Made by a program: the position numbers and the translations under genes
Notes under the pieces: generated by a model
What the model was told of the DNA's origin: nothing
Databases searched by the model: none
Seen by the model: only the letters and a program-made list of their open reading frames with translations
Assembly (NCBI GenBank): GCA_025459425.1
Contig: JALOQF010000034.1
Span: 1-32,933 of the forward strand
Source: Myxococcaceae bacterium
GTDB taxonomy: Bacteria; Myxococcota; Myxococcia; Myxococcales; Myxococcaceae
Length of the DNA stretch: 32,933 bases
Direction: 5' to 3'
Shown: piece by piece, positions 10,746 through 18,327 of the stretch
How positions within the stretch are numbered: the stretch's first letter is position 1
Layout of the letters: every line of letters starts with the position of its first letter

Positions 10746-11489
10746 TCAGGGGCAGGGTGTTGCCGTGTCGTCGACGACGCCGTTGCAGTCGTTGTCTGCG
10801 CCGTCACACGTCTCGGGACCGGGCGCGACGCAGAGGCGAAGCTGGAGCGGGCCATCGCCGGCGATGCCGCCGCAGTAGCCGCCGGCCACCACCTCGACGA
10901 CCTGGTTCCATGCCGAGAAGGTGATGGCGCCGCCGGGCTGGTAGCCGGTGATGCGAAGCCCTCCGGGAACGAACGCGAACGGCGTGCCCCTGAGGTCGCC
11001 GCGCGCCGACGCCGAGGCCGACCCGGGCACCACGCAGTCGCTCGGCGACAGGTATGGCGCGCCGGTGACGTCGAAGTCTCCAGCGAGGTTCCACACGCGC
11101 CCGGTGGAGCGCGAGAAGGTGAGGTCGGTCTTGACGACGTCGTACAGGCCGCCGCCGTCGTCTGACCGCTCGACGCGAATGGCCTCGAATCGGGTCTCGA
11201 CCGTCGTGCCCAGCCACTCGCCGTCGGCCACGATGCGAGACACGTTGGCATCGCCTGGCTGCCGCAGCACGAGCCAGGTGCCGCCATCGCCCGAGCACCA
11301 GGCCGAGAAGGACGCGTCGGGCGACGCGTGGAGCGTGACCGCCACCGAGCCTTCGGGGTCGAGGCCCGGCACCTGCCTGCAATCGGCCGCCAGGGGAGCG
11401 CCCGGGCCACCGGAGGCCCCTCGTGGAAACAAGTCGGTGCGCGCCTCGCACGCGCTGAGGCCCAGCACGATGACGAACGCAGCCCTCAC
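10746..11489 (-). CDS. Lipoprotein with C-terminal MopE-type metal-binding motif
   Basis: 247 residues from GTG 11489. MRAAFVIVLGLSAC gives a lipobox ending at Cys14. The body is beta-rich and unrecognised. The last 25 residues hold one copy of the motif CDGADNDCNGVVDD, the short Asp/Cys-rich repeat known from MopE and many myxobacterial surface proteins (Pfam Cu-binding_MopE), thought to bind metal (calcium or copper). The GTG start overlaps the TGA of the upstream gene by 4 nt (GTGA, 11486-11489), showing translational coupling. Last gene of the ECF sigma operon, so it is probably under that sigma factor. Role unknown. Confidence 0.85.
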   Translation of the reverse strand: MRAAFVIVLGLSACEARTDLFPRGASGGPGAPLAADCRQVPGLDPEGSVAVTLHASPDASFSAWCSGDGGTWLVLRQPGDANVSRIVADGEWLGTTVETRFEAIRVERSDDGGGLYDVVKTDLTFSRSTGRVWNLAGDFDVTGAPYLSPSDCVVPGSASASARGDLRGTPFAFVPGGLRITGYQPGGAITFSAWNQVVEVVAGGYCGGIAGDGPLQLRLCVAPGPETCDGADNDCNGVVDDTATPCP

Positions 11490-12352
11490 CAGCGCCACCC
11501 CGCGCCGAGCCCGATGGTCGCCATCAGCCCGCTGAGCCCGCCCGTCGGCGTGCCGCCATCGAGCCAGCGAACCCCGCGGGCCGTGACGCCCAGCAGGGCG
11601 GAGCCCACGAGCCGCACCGGGCCCACGTCGAGGCCCGCGCCCGTGCCGGCTTCGAAGGCGAACACCGGCTCCCAGGCGACGACCACGAGGCTCGCGCCAC
11701 GAAGGGCGCCGCCCCGCACGCCGGCCTGCACGTCGAGCGTGAACGCCCCCAGCTCGAGGACGACCCGCGACGCCCGAAGCGAAGCCAGGACCGCGAGGCT
11801 CCAGACCGCTCCGCTCGTCGCCGCGCGCGGCGGCGCCCACTGTGCACCCGCGCTGCCGTCGAGGCCCCACCGCCGGTGACGAAGCGAGACGAAGAGCTCG
11901 GGCCCGAAGAACCCATCGCCCGCGAGCGAGAGCATGCTCGTGGCCGATGCGCCCACCGTGACGATGGCGGCCGCCTCGCGAGGAAGCGGGGCGACAACGA
12001 CGGGTTCGGTTCGTCTCGGCCGCGCGGCGAGCGCTCGCAGCAGCTCACCGGCGAGCATCGCGAGCAACACGGGCTCGTCGCCGGCACGAAACGCCACGGT
12101 GCGCTCCAGTTGGTCGCCGCCGACACGCGCGCGCAGCGTGGCCGCCTCGCCGCCCACGTCGACGGTGAGCTGGTCGACGCTCGGGCCCACGCACGGCTCG
12201 AGCCCCGGCGGCAGGGCCTCGGCCCTCAAGTCTTCGACGAAGGCCGCCACGGCCGTCGCGGGCAGGCCTCTCACCGTGACGTCGACGCCCGTCGCGCCGC
12301 ACGGCGCGAGCGGCATCGCCAGCACGAGTGCCGCCACCAGGTCGAGCGTCAC
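11486..12352 (-). CDS. Exported protein, probable outer-membrane beta-barrel
   Basis: 288 residues from GTG 12352, which overlaps the FecR stop by 4 nt (GTGA, 12349-12352). The N-terminus is hydrophobic (MTLDLVAALVLAMPLAP) and reads as a signal peptide; Cys18 is preceded by Pro, so lipidation is unlikely. Residues 20-120 form a soluble alpha/beta part. From about 130 to the end the sequence alternates small and hydrophobic residues in short strands and finishes GLGAGWRW, with a terminal aromatic as in many outer-membrane barrels. I do not recognise a named family. Its place between a FecR-like regulator and a surface lipoprotein suggests an envelope complex. Confidence 0.82.
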   Translation of the reverse strand: MTLDLVAALVLAMPLAPCGATGVDVTVRGLPATAVAAFVEDLRAEALPPGLEPCVGPSVDQLTVDVGGEAATLRARVGGDQLERTVAFRAGDEPVLLAMLAGELLRALAARPRRTEPVVVAPLPREAAAIVTVGASATSMLSLAGDGFFGPELFVSLRHRRWGLDGSAGAQWAPPRAATSGAVWSLAVLASLRASRVVLELGAFTLDVQAGVRGGALRGASLVVVAWEPVFAFEAGTGAGLDVGPVRLVGSALLGVTARGVRWLDGGTPTGGLSGLMATIGLGAGWRW

Positions 12353-13401
12353 TTGCAGGCCGACTCCACCGACGCCCGGTGCAGACCCGTGGGGAACCGC
12401 TCGAGGAAGGCCGCTCGGCGTGACAGGCAGGCCGCCCGGTCTCCGGCCGCGTTCAGGGCGCGCACTTCGCGCGCGAGCGCGTCTTCGACGAAGGGTCCCG
12501 AAGGCGCGAGCACCGACGCCTGCCTGAGTCGCACCGCCGCGTCGGCGAACGCGCCGAGCCGGTCCATCTCGATGCGCCCGAGCTCGAACGAGACGAGGCC
12601 TGCGCGCGGCTCGTTCGGGAAGCGGCCGAGGAAGCGTGTCGCGGCCTCTGCGGCCTCGGCCCACCGCGCCGCGCGGCGCAGCGAGACCATCTCGGCGAAG
12701 ACGTCGTCGGCCGTTGGCAGCGCGGGGCGCGGCGGCACGCCGAGCCGGGGCCTCGACGACACAGCCGCGCCGCGCACGGGCCCCGCGTCGGCCGCGACGC
12801 CGTCACGGCTGGGCTCCGGCTCGGCGCGGAGCAGCTCGCCGGGGATGGTGACGGGCCCCGGCCCGGGCTGGAGCGACCACGACTCTCCGACGCCCAGCCG
12901 CTTCCGGTCGCCCTGTCGCACCACATCGACGGCCCCCCGCTCGACCGACACCGACACCGTCGCGTCGGGGCGGCGTTCGACCCTGAAGCGCGTGCCCACC
13001 ACCACCACCGACACGTCCTCGACCTCGACGCGGAACTCCCGGTCCGGGCGCCTGGCCACGTCGAAGAGGGCGCCGCCCCGCGTGAGCTTCAGCACCACCA
13101 GGCGCTCGGACTCGGTCGCGACCCGCAGCGAGCTGCCGGGGCCCAGCTCGAGCGTCGAGCCGTCCGCGAGGCTCAGCGCGAGTGACGTGGCCTCGGTCGA
13201 GAACGAGTCGCGGGTGGGTGCCGCAGGGAGCGGCCGAAGGCTCCAGCCGACGACGAGCAGCGCGACGACGCCGGTGGCCAGGAGCGCAGCCCCCACCGTC
13301 GGTCGAGCCCGCCCACCGAGCTGTGCGTGGACCGCCCGCCACGCGGCCTGCGTCCGCTCCCTCGAGAGGGGGTAGTCGACCCACTGCCGTCGCTCACGCA
13401 T
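12349..13401 (-). CDS. FecR-domain membrane protein with TPR-like tail
   Basis: 350 residues. A short cytosolic N-terminus (1-35) precedes one transmembrane helix (about 37-55). A FecR domain follows (about 70-175), recognisable from LADGSTLELGPGSSLRV, GGALFDVARRPDREFRVE and VVVVGTRFRVER. After a Pro-rich linker, residues 230-345 form TPR-like helices. FecR proteins sit in the inner membrane and transmit periplasmic signals to an ECF sigma factor. The gene overlaps the sigma gene by 8 nt (13394-13401), which supports a sigma/regulator pair. No separate anti-sigma is present, so the short N-terminus may bind the sigma factor; this is inference. Confidence 0.92.
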   Translation of the reverse strand: MRERRQWVDYPLSRERTQAAWRAVHAQLGGRARPTVGAALLATGVVALLVVGWSLRPLPAAPTRDSFSTEATSLALSLADGSTLELGPGSSLRVATESERLVVLKLTRGGALFDVARRPDREFRVEVEDVSVVVVGTRFRVERRPDATVSVSVERGAVDVVRQGDRKRLGVGESWSLQPGPGPVTIPGELLRAEPEPSRDGVAADAGPVRGAAVSSRPRLGVPPRPALPTADDVFAEMVSLRRAARWAEAAEAATRFLGRFPNEPRAGLVSFELGRIEMDRLGAFADAAVRLRQASVLAPSGPFVEDALAREVRALNAAGDRAACLSRRAAFLERFPTGLHRASVESACK

Positions 13402-13957
13402 CGCGGTCCCCCAGCTGCAGTCTGGCCTCGGCTCGAGAGACGCGCCGCTTCGCGGTCGACACCGACACGCCGAGGCTCCGAGCCACCTCGTCGAGCGCGA
13501 GCCCTTCGACGCGTCGAAGCACCAGCGCGACCCGCTCGTCTGGAGGCAGGTTGCCGAGCTGGTTGTAGAGCTGCTTGAGCTCGAGCGCGACGTCGGCTGG
13601 CGCTTCGCGGCTCACGACGAGCTCGGCGTCGACGAGCTCGGCGGTCCCCATGCCCAGCCGCCGAAGCAACCGCTTGCGCTTGAGCCGTCGGGTGACCCGA
13701 CTCACGACGATGCGCCGCAGCCAGCCGCTGAAGGCCTCTGGCGTCTCGAGCCGCGCGAGCCCCTTGAGCGCCTCGAGCATCGCCTCCTGCGCGATGTCTT
13801 CGGGGTCGTCGGCCGGCATCAACCGGTACGCGAGGCTCACCGCGTGCGGGTAGTGCCGCTCGAAGAGCTGCTGCAAGGCGATTTCGTCGTCGTCGCGCGC
13901 GCGGGACACGAGCGCCGCGTCGGGGGTCTCCCGCTGGACCGGATGAAGAACGACCAC
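13394..13957 (-). CDS. ECF RNA polymerase sigma factor
   Basis: 187 residues if started at GTG 13957, which has a GGGAG ribosome site 7 nt upstream; ATG 13978 (7 codons earlier) is the alternative but has no such site. Region 2 contains PADDPEDIAQEAMLEAL (core binding and -10 recognition). Region 4 contains LPPDERVALVLRRVEGL and a helix-turn-helix DEVARSLGVSVSTAKRR (-35 recognition). The linker between them is basic (RRLKRKRLLRRLG). First gene of a tightly overlapping operon with FecR, a probable barrel protein and a lipoprotein, which are its likely targets. The open frame continues upstream to 14581, but that part lacks sigma homology and is antisense to another gene. Confidence 0.92.
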   Translation of the reverse strand: MVVLHPVQRETPDAALVSRARDDDEIALQQLFERHYPHAVSLAYRLMPADDPEDIAQEAMLEALKGLARLETPEAFSGWLRRIVVSRVTRRLKRKRLLRRLGMGTAELVDAELVVSREAPADVALELKQLYNQLGNLPPDERVALVLRRVEGLALDEVARSLGVSVSTAKRRVSRAEARLQLGDRDA

Positions 13958-14093
13958 GTCTGCTCCCGCACGGCCCATGGAGGCCCAGAGCGCCGAGCCT
14001 CGAAAACGGGTCACCTGTACACCAACCCCCTGGACTTCCGTGCGAGTCGGGTGCGGGTGAGCCATTTCCAACGCGAGGGCCTCCAAGCCGTGC

Positions 14094-14303
14094 ATGGACT
14101 TCACCGCCTCCTCACGGCAGCGCCAGGCCGAGTGGTTCCTCGAGCTCGGACGGGACGAGCTGGCAGCCGGCCGCGCCCACGCCGCGCTCACCTCGGCCCA
14201 GCTCGCCATCGCCCTCTGGCCATACGAGCCCGTCGCCATCGCCGCGCGCGCGCTCACCTGCGAGGCGCTCGCCAGGGCCAACCAACGGTCGACTCCCACG
14301 TGA
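14094..14303 (+). CDS. Small TPR-like protein
   Basis: 69 residues. Third codon positions are almost all G or C, as in neighbouring real genes. The sequence (AEWFLELGRDELAAGRAHAA followed by a second helix pair) looks like one and a half tetratricopeptide repeats and is probably cytosolic. It lies divergent from the sigma gene and 42 nt before the CxxCH protein gene, so it may be the first gene of that transcript. No strong ribosome site is visible. Confidence 0.55.
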   Translation: MDFTASSRQRQAEWFLELGRDELAAGRAHAALTSAQLAIALWPYEPVAIAARALTCEALARANQRSTPT

Positions 14304-14345
14304 CGTGGCCGGTGCAGGGGCGGCTGGCTGGGGTAAGGGGCGGCC

Positions 14346-15467
14346 ATGCCGACGCTGCTGCTGGCCTGTGTCCTCGCTGCGACGCCCGACGCTGGAGCCC
14401 CACCCACGAAGGCCGTGATGCAGGGCGCGCTCGAAGCGCTCGTGGGCCTCGAGCCGATGGTGGCCCACCCGGAGCGCCTGCGCGACCCGCTGCAGGCCGA
14501 CGACATCACCCGCCGGCTCGACGTGCTGGCCGAGCTGAAGCACGCCTTCCCGGCCGACGCGAAGGCGCAGGAGCCGGCCACCGCCGCGCTGTCAGGCCTC
14601 TTCTCGCACTACGCCCTCGAGACGCGCCGGCGCTTCGTCTTCGGTGAGCGCGAGACGATTGCAGCGCGGGTGCGCACGCTGATGAGCCTCTGCTTCACCT
14701 GCCATAGCCGCGAGCGCGTCGACGACGACTTCCGCGACATGGAGAAGCGCCTCGAGTCGGCGAAGCTGGCGCCGCTCGACAAGGCGCAGTTCCTCGCCGC
14801 GACGCGGCAGTTCGACAAGGCCCTCGAGCAGTACGCCGTCGTCATCGCGCCGCCAGCGAACGACGAGCGCGCGCGCCTGCTGCAGACCCGCGCCATCAAG
14901 GACACGCTGACGCTGCTGGTGCGCGTCAAGGACGACGCGAAGGCGACCGACGTCTTCCTCGAGGGGCTGTCGCGGCGCGCCGACCTGACGCCCTTCCTCC
15001 AGCGCTCGGTGCAGGCCTGGCGGAAGGACGTGGCGGCCTGGCGCAAGGAGAACGTCGACGCCGCGAAGGCGACGCCGAGAGCGCTCTTCACCCTCGCGAA
15101 GGCGCTGGTGGCGAAGGCGAGCGGCCCGCGCACGTTCCTGCCCGACGAGACGCACGAGGTGGCGTACCTGCGGGCGAGCGCGTACTTGAACCTCGCGCTG
15201 GGCAAGGACCCGACGCTGAAGGAGCGCGGCGAGGCCCTGTTCCTCCTCGGGGTGAGCGCCGGCGCGCTCAAGTCACCGCTGTTGTGGGACGTCGACCTGC
15301 TCTTCTTCGAGGCGTGCGTTCGCGAGAACCCGAAGACGCCGCTGGCGCAGAAGTGCTTCGCGCAGTTCTCCGACCGGCTCACCTTCGGCTTCACGGGCTC
15401 GGCGGGCACGCACCTGCCTGACGACGAGCTGGCGCGGCTTTCGGCGCTGCGTGCGCTCGCCGAGTGA
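14346..15467 (+). CDS. Exported protein with single CxxCH haem motif and helical repeats
   Basis: 373 residues. The first 13-17 residues (MPTLLLACVLAATPDAG) form a short signal peptide. One c-type haem motif, CFTCH, lies at 116-120. The rest is helical with TPR-like pairs (150-350). This fits a periplasmic mono-haem cytochrome c-like protein, although the axial ligand cannot be identified and the fold is not that of a classical cytochrome c. The gene ends 6 bp from the stop of the convergent lipoprotein. I do not recognise a named family. Confidence 0.85.
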   Translation: MPTLLLACVLAATPDAGAPPTKAVMQGALEALVGLEPMVAHPERLRDPLQADDITRRLDVLAELKHAFPADAKAQEPATAALSGLFSHYALETRRRFVFGERETIAARVRTLMSLCFTCHSRERVDDDFRDMEKRLESAKLAPLDKAQFLAATRQFDKALEQYAVVIAPPANDERARLLQTRAIKDTLTLLVRVKDDAKATDVFLEGLSRRADLTPFLQRSVQAWRKDVAAWRKENVDAAKATPRALFTLAKALVAKASGPRTFLPDETHEVAYLRASAYLNLALGKDPTLKERGEALFLLGVSAGALKSPLLWDVDLLFFEACVRENPKTPLAQKCFAQFSDRLTFGFTGSAGTHLPDDELARLSALRALAE

Positions 15468-15473
15468 CGGCGC

Positions 15474-16505
15474 TCACCGCCTGGGCGCTGCCTCGATGGA
15501 CACGTCGTCGAGGTCGAGCACCGTGGCCACGTCGGTCGCGCTGACGCCGACCTCGAGGCTGTCGAGCACCGTGTCGGGCAGCGGGAGCGTCTGGCCGCGC
15601 GCGTCCACCACCAGCTCGCCGTTCTGTCGAAGCTTCACGACGCCCGCCGGCCCGTCGTCGAGGCGCAGCTCGACCTCGACGTCGACCCACTCGCCGAGCG
15701 GGAACGGGCGCACCGTTCCCGGCGCCGGCTCGAAGGTGGGCTTGTCGAGGAACTTCAGCTCGACGGCGAGGTGCAGGGGCTCGTCGCCAGCGCGGCCGCG
15801 GGACAAGAAGACGCGCGGGCCGGGTGACTCGGCGATGAAGCCGGACTCGAGGTCGAAGAACGAGAAGGGCTGGCCGCTGACGACGCGCACCTTCGCCGTG
15901 AACGTCACCACGTCACCCTTGATGAAGTAGACGAGCGAGCTCTCGAACGACGCCTTCGCCGTCACCAGCGGGCCCTTCGCCACCGAGGTGGCGCGCACGA
16001 AGCGACCGCGGCCGGGCTCTTCCACGAGGTCGAAGCGGTTGTCGCGAAAGTCGCAGGTGCGCTCGAAGAGGCAGCGCCGGAGCGCGACGTACGCCGGCAC
16101 CGTGGGGGTGCTGGGCGACTGCAGCGTCACGCCCGTCCACCCGGCGTCAGGGCCGAAACGACTCAGGAAGTCGCCGGCGCCCTCGAAGTCGTCGCGCAGC
16201 ACCCGGCGGACGGGCCAGCGCCGCTCGTCATCGCGGCGGAGCACCTGACACTCGACCACCTCGTAGGCGTCTTCGTACCAGGTGGGCTCGTAGAGCGAGC
16301 CGACGAAGTCCCACTGGGTGGAGCCCGCGGCACGCGCGAAGCCCTCACCAGCCTCGACGCGCGCGCCTCGCCCGTCGGCCAGTTCGTACTCGACGGAGGC
16401 GGCCAGCGGCGGCACCAGCGGGCAGTCGGGCCGAGGCGCTGGGGTGGCCCTGGGGCGAGCGCACGCCCCGAGAACGATGAGCCAGCCGACGAGCCAGACG
16501 CGCAT
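15474..16505 (-). CDS. Lipoprotein with jelly-roll (concanavalin A-like) domain
   Basis: 343 residues from ATG 16505. MRVWLVGWLIVLGAC gives a lipobox L-G-A-C with Cys15. The C-terminal 200 residues have the strand pattern of concanavalin A-like/LamG jelly rolls: SSLVYFIKGDVVTFTAKVRV, FPLGEWVDVEVELRLDD, VKLRQNGELVVD and a final VLDLDDVSIE. Such folds occur in polysaccharide lyases and carbohydrate-binding lipoproteins. No catalytic residues are certain, so binding is more likely than cleavage. It lies downstream of RegA on the same strand with a likely terminator between them. Confidence 0.82.
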   Translation of the reverse strand: MRVWLVGWLIVLGACARPRATPAPRPDCPLVPPLAASVEYELADGRGARVEAGEGFARAAGSTQWDFVGSLYEPTWYEDAYEVVECQVLRRDDERRWPVRRVLRDDFEGAGDFLSRFGPDAGWTGVTLQSPSTPTVPAYVALRRCLFERTCDFRDNRFDLVEEPGRGRFVRATSVAKGPLVTAKASFESSLVYFIKGDVVTFTAKVRVVSGQPFSFFDLESGFIAESPGPRVFLSRGRAGDEPLHLAVELKFLDKPTFEPAPGTVRPFPLGEWVDVEVELRLDDGPAGVVKLRQNGELVVDARGQTLPLPDTVLDSLEVGVSATDVATVLDLDDVSIEAAPRR

Positions 16506-16528
16506 GGGCGTCTGACACCGCCGCCGGG

Positions 16529-16557
16529 AAAAAAGGAAAACGTGCCTGCCTGGAGGC
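16529..16557 (-). terminator. Probable terminator after the regA-like gene
   Basis: On the minus strand, 2 nt past the RegA stop, a short stem (GCCT with AGGC, 16544-16557) is followed by a T-rich run (TTTTCCTTTTTT, 16540 down to 16529). The T-tract is striking in such GC-rich DNA; the stem is short. It would end the mbnPH-regBA transcript. Confidence 0.4.
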
Positions 16558-16558
16558 C

Positions 16559-17083
16559 TCACCGGGCCGGTGGGTGCTTCTGCAGCTTCCGCTGGAGCGA
16601 GCGCCGGTGCAGCCCGAGCCGCCGCGCCGCCTCGCTGATGTTCTGGTCGCAGTCGGCCAGCACCCGGTGAATGTATTCCCACTCGGCCCGCGCGAGCGTC
16701 GGCGTCTCGAGGGTCGTCACGCCGGCCGTCGTGCCCGTCAGCGCCTGCAGCACGGCGTCGGCGTCGGTGGGCTTGGTGAGGTACCCGGCCGCCCCCAGCC
16801 GCGTGGCCTCGACGGCGGTGGGAATCGAGCCGTAGCCCGTCAACATGACGACCTTCGTGCTCGGGTCTCGCTCGCGCAGCACCTTCAGCAGCTCGAGCCC
16901 CGAGGCGCCGCCCATGCGCAGGTCGAGCACCGCGTACTCCGGGCTGTCCGGGAGGCCCGAGAGCGTCGCCTCCACCGACGCGAACGCCGTCACCGCGAAG
17001 CCCCGCTCCGTCAGCGCGCGCGCGAGCCGGCTGCGGAACGCGTCGTCATCGTCGACGAGCAGCAGCGTCGGTTGGTCCGTCAT
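16559..17083 (-). CDS. regA: RegA/PrrA/ActR-type response regulator
   Basis: 174 residues. The receiver domain (1-115) has LLLVDDDD, phospho-acceptor Asp54 in VLDLRM, Thr82 in LTGYGS and Lys104 in LTKPT. The C-terminal 40 residues are a Fis-type helix-turn-helix (EAARRLGLHRRSLQRKL). Receiver plus Fis helix without an AAA+ domain is the RegA/PrrA layout, a global redox regulator in proteobacteria. The ATG overlaps the stop of the histidine kinase gene (ATGA, 17080-17083), so the two are a cognate pair. Its target is inferred to include this operon. Confidence 0.93.
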   Translation of the reverse strand: MTDQPTLLLVDDDDAFRSRLARALTERGFAVTAFASVEATLSGLPDSPEYAVLDLRMGGASGLELLKVLRERDPSTKVVMLTGYGSIPTAVEATRLGAAGYLTKPTDADAVLQALTGTTAGVTTLETPTLARAEWEYIHRVLADCDQNISEAARRLGLHRRSLQRKLQKHPPAR

Positions 17084-18327
17084 GCCGTCACCTCGCGCGG
17101 CAGCTCGAGCGAGGCCCGGGTGCCACGGCCCGGCGAGGACTCGAAGGTGAGCGAGCCGCCGAGCTGCTCCGCCAGGGTGCGCGTGAGGAAGACGCCCAGG
17201 CCCATGCCCTTGCCGACGGGCTTGGTGGTGAAGAAGGGCTCGCCCAGCCGCGCTGCGACGGGAGCGCTCAGCCCTTCCCCGCGGTCTGCGACCGACACCC
17301 GCAGCCGGCCAGCGCCGTTCGTCACTTCGACCATCACGTCGTCCTGCGAGGCCTCGAGCGCGTTCTTCACCAGGTTGCGCAGCGCCTGGGCGAGGGCGAG
17401 GCGTGGCCCGCGGACTTCGGTGGAGAGGTCTCCGCTCGTGCGCACCCGGCCGGTGTCGCGCAGGCCCTCGAGCGCGTCGTCGAGCCACGCCGTCACGGCG
17501 AACGAGGTGACGGCCTCTCCCGCCAGCGCTCCGGAGCGCGCCGACATGCCCTGCAGGATGACGCGGCACCGCTGCACCTGCTCGCGCACGAGGGCGACGT
17601 CTTCCTTCACCCCGGCTGGCACCTGGGCCTTCTCGAGCGCGCGGGCCATCTCGGCGCTCGCCACGGCGATGGTGCCCAGCGGCGTCGCCAGCTCGTGCGC
17701 CGCGCCCGCGGCCAGCGTGGTGAGCGCCGCCAGCTTCTCGTGCTGCGCCGAGAGCCGCCGCGCCTCGGTCAGCTGCGCCTCGCGCGCCGACAGGGCCGAC
17801 AGCAGGCGCTGCACGAAGGACACGATGAAGCCGGCCGCCACCACGAAGGCCACCCACATGCCGCCCAGGTGCAGGCGCATCAGCTCGGCGTGGTTCGGGA
17901 GCTGCCACGCCGCCGGCGCCACCTCGTCGACGAGGAAGAGCGCGGCGAAGGCCGCGAGCGTGACGGCCAGCAGTGTCCACTGGCGCGCGCGCGTCAGCAC
18001 CAGCGCCGCCAGCACCACGTTCACGAGGTACAGCGCCGTGAAGGGGTTGAAGGGCCCGCCGCTCAACGCGAAGACGCCGGTGTGCAGCAGCGTGTCGAGC
18101 ACCATCAGCCCCAGAATCCGGTTCTCCGACACGCGCGTTCGCTGCCAACGCCACGCGAGCAGCTCGGCGCAGAAGCCCGCCGCGACGAGCGCGAGCAGCC
18201 ACGCCACCTGCAGGCGAATGCCGAGGCCCAGCCACGCCCACGCCACCAGCGCGAGCTGGCAGCTCCACACGACGCGCCGCACCGCGCGGAACCACGGCAG
18301 CGAGACGTCGAGCGCGCCCACCGTCAC
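17080..18327 (-). CDS. regB: RegB/PrrB-type quinone-sensing histidine kinase
   Basis: 415 residues from GTG 18327. About six transmembrane helices occupy 15-175. The loop between two of them carries GGPFNPF (90-96), the conserved quinone-binding heptad of RegB/PrrB. The phospho-acceptor box is AAGAAHELATPLGT with His211. Cys254 in QRCRVILQ matches the position of the redox-active Cys of Rhodobacter RegB. ATPase motifs are NALEAS (Asn322), DRGEGL (Asp348) and GKGMGLGVF. Family role: kinase activity follows the redox state of the quinone pool. The start overlaps the mbnH stop (GTGA, 18324-18327), tying this sensor to the haem/metal pair. Confidence 0.95.
   Translation of the reverse strand: MTVGALDVSLPWFRAVRRVVWSCQLALVAWAWLGLGIRLQVAWLLALVAAGFCAELLAWRWQRTRVSENRILGLMVLDTLLHTGVFALSGGPFNPFTALYLVNVVLAALVLTRARQWTLLAVTLAAFAALFLVDEVAPAAWQLPNHAELMRLHLGGMWVAFVVAAGFIVSFVQRLLSALSAREAQLTEARRLSAQHEKLAALTTLAAGAAHELATPLGTIAVASAEMARALEKAQVPAGVKEDVALVREQVQRCRVILQGMSARSGALAGEAVTSFAVTAWLDDALEGLRDTGRVRTSGDLSTEVRGPRLALAQALRNLVKNALEASQDDVMVEVTNGAGRLRVSVADRGEGLSAPVAARLGEPFFTTKPVGKGMGLGVFLTRTLAEQLGGSLTFESSPGRGTRASLELPREVTA

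Noticed and set aside
14010-14040. GGAA-type -35 element for an autoregulated ECF promoter upstream of the sigma gene
   Set aside because: GGAA occurs on the minus strand at 14039-14036, but no convincing -10 partner at the right distance was found.
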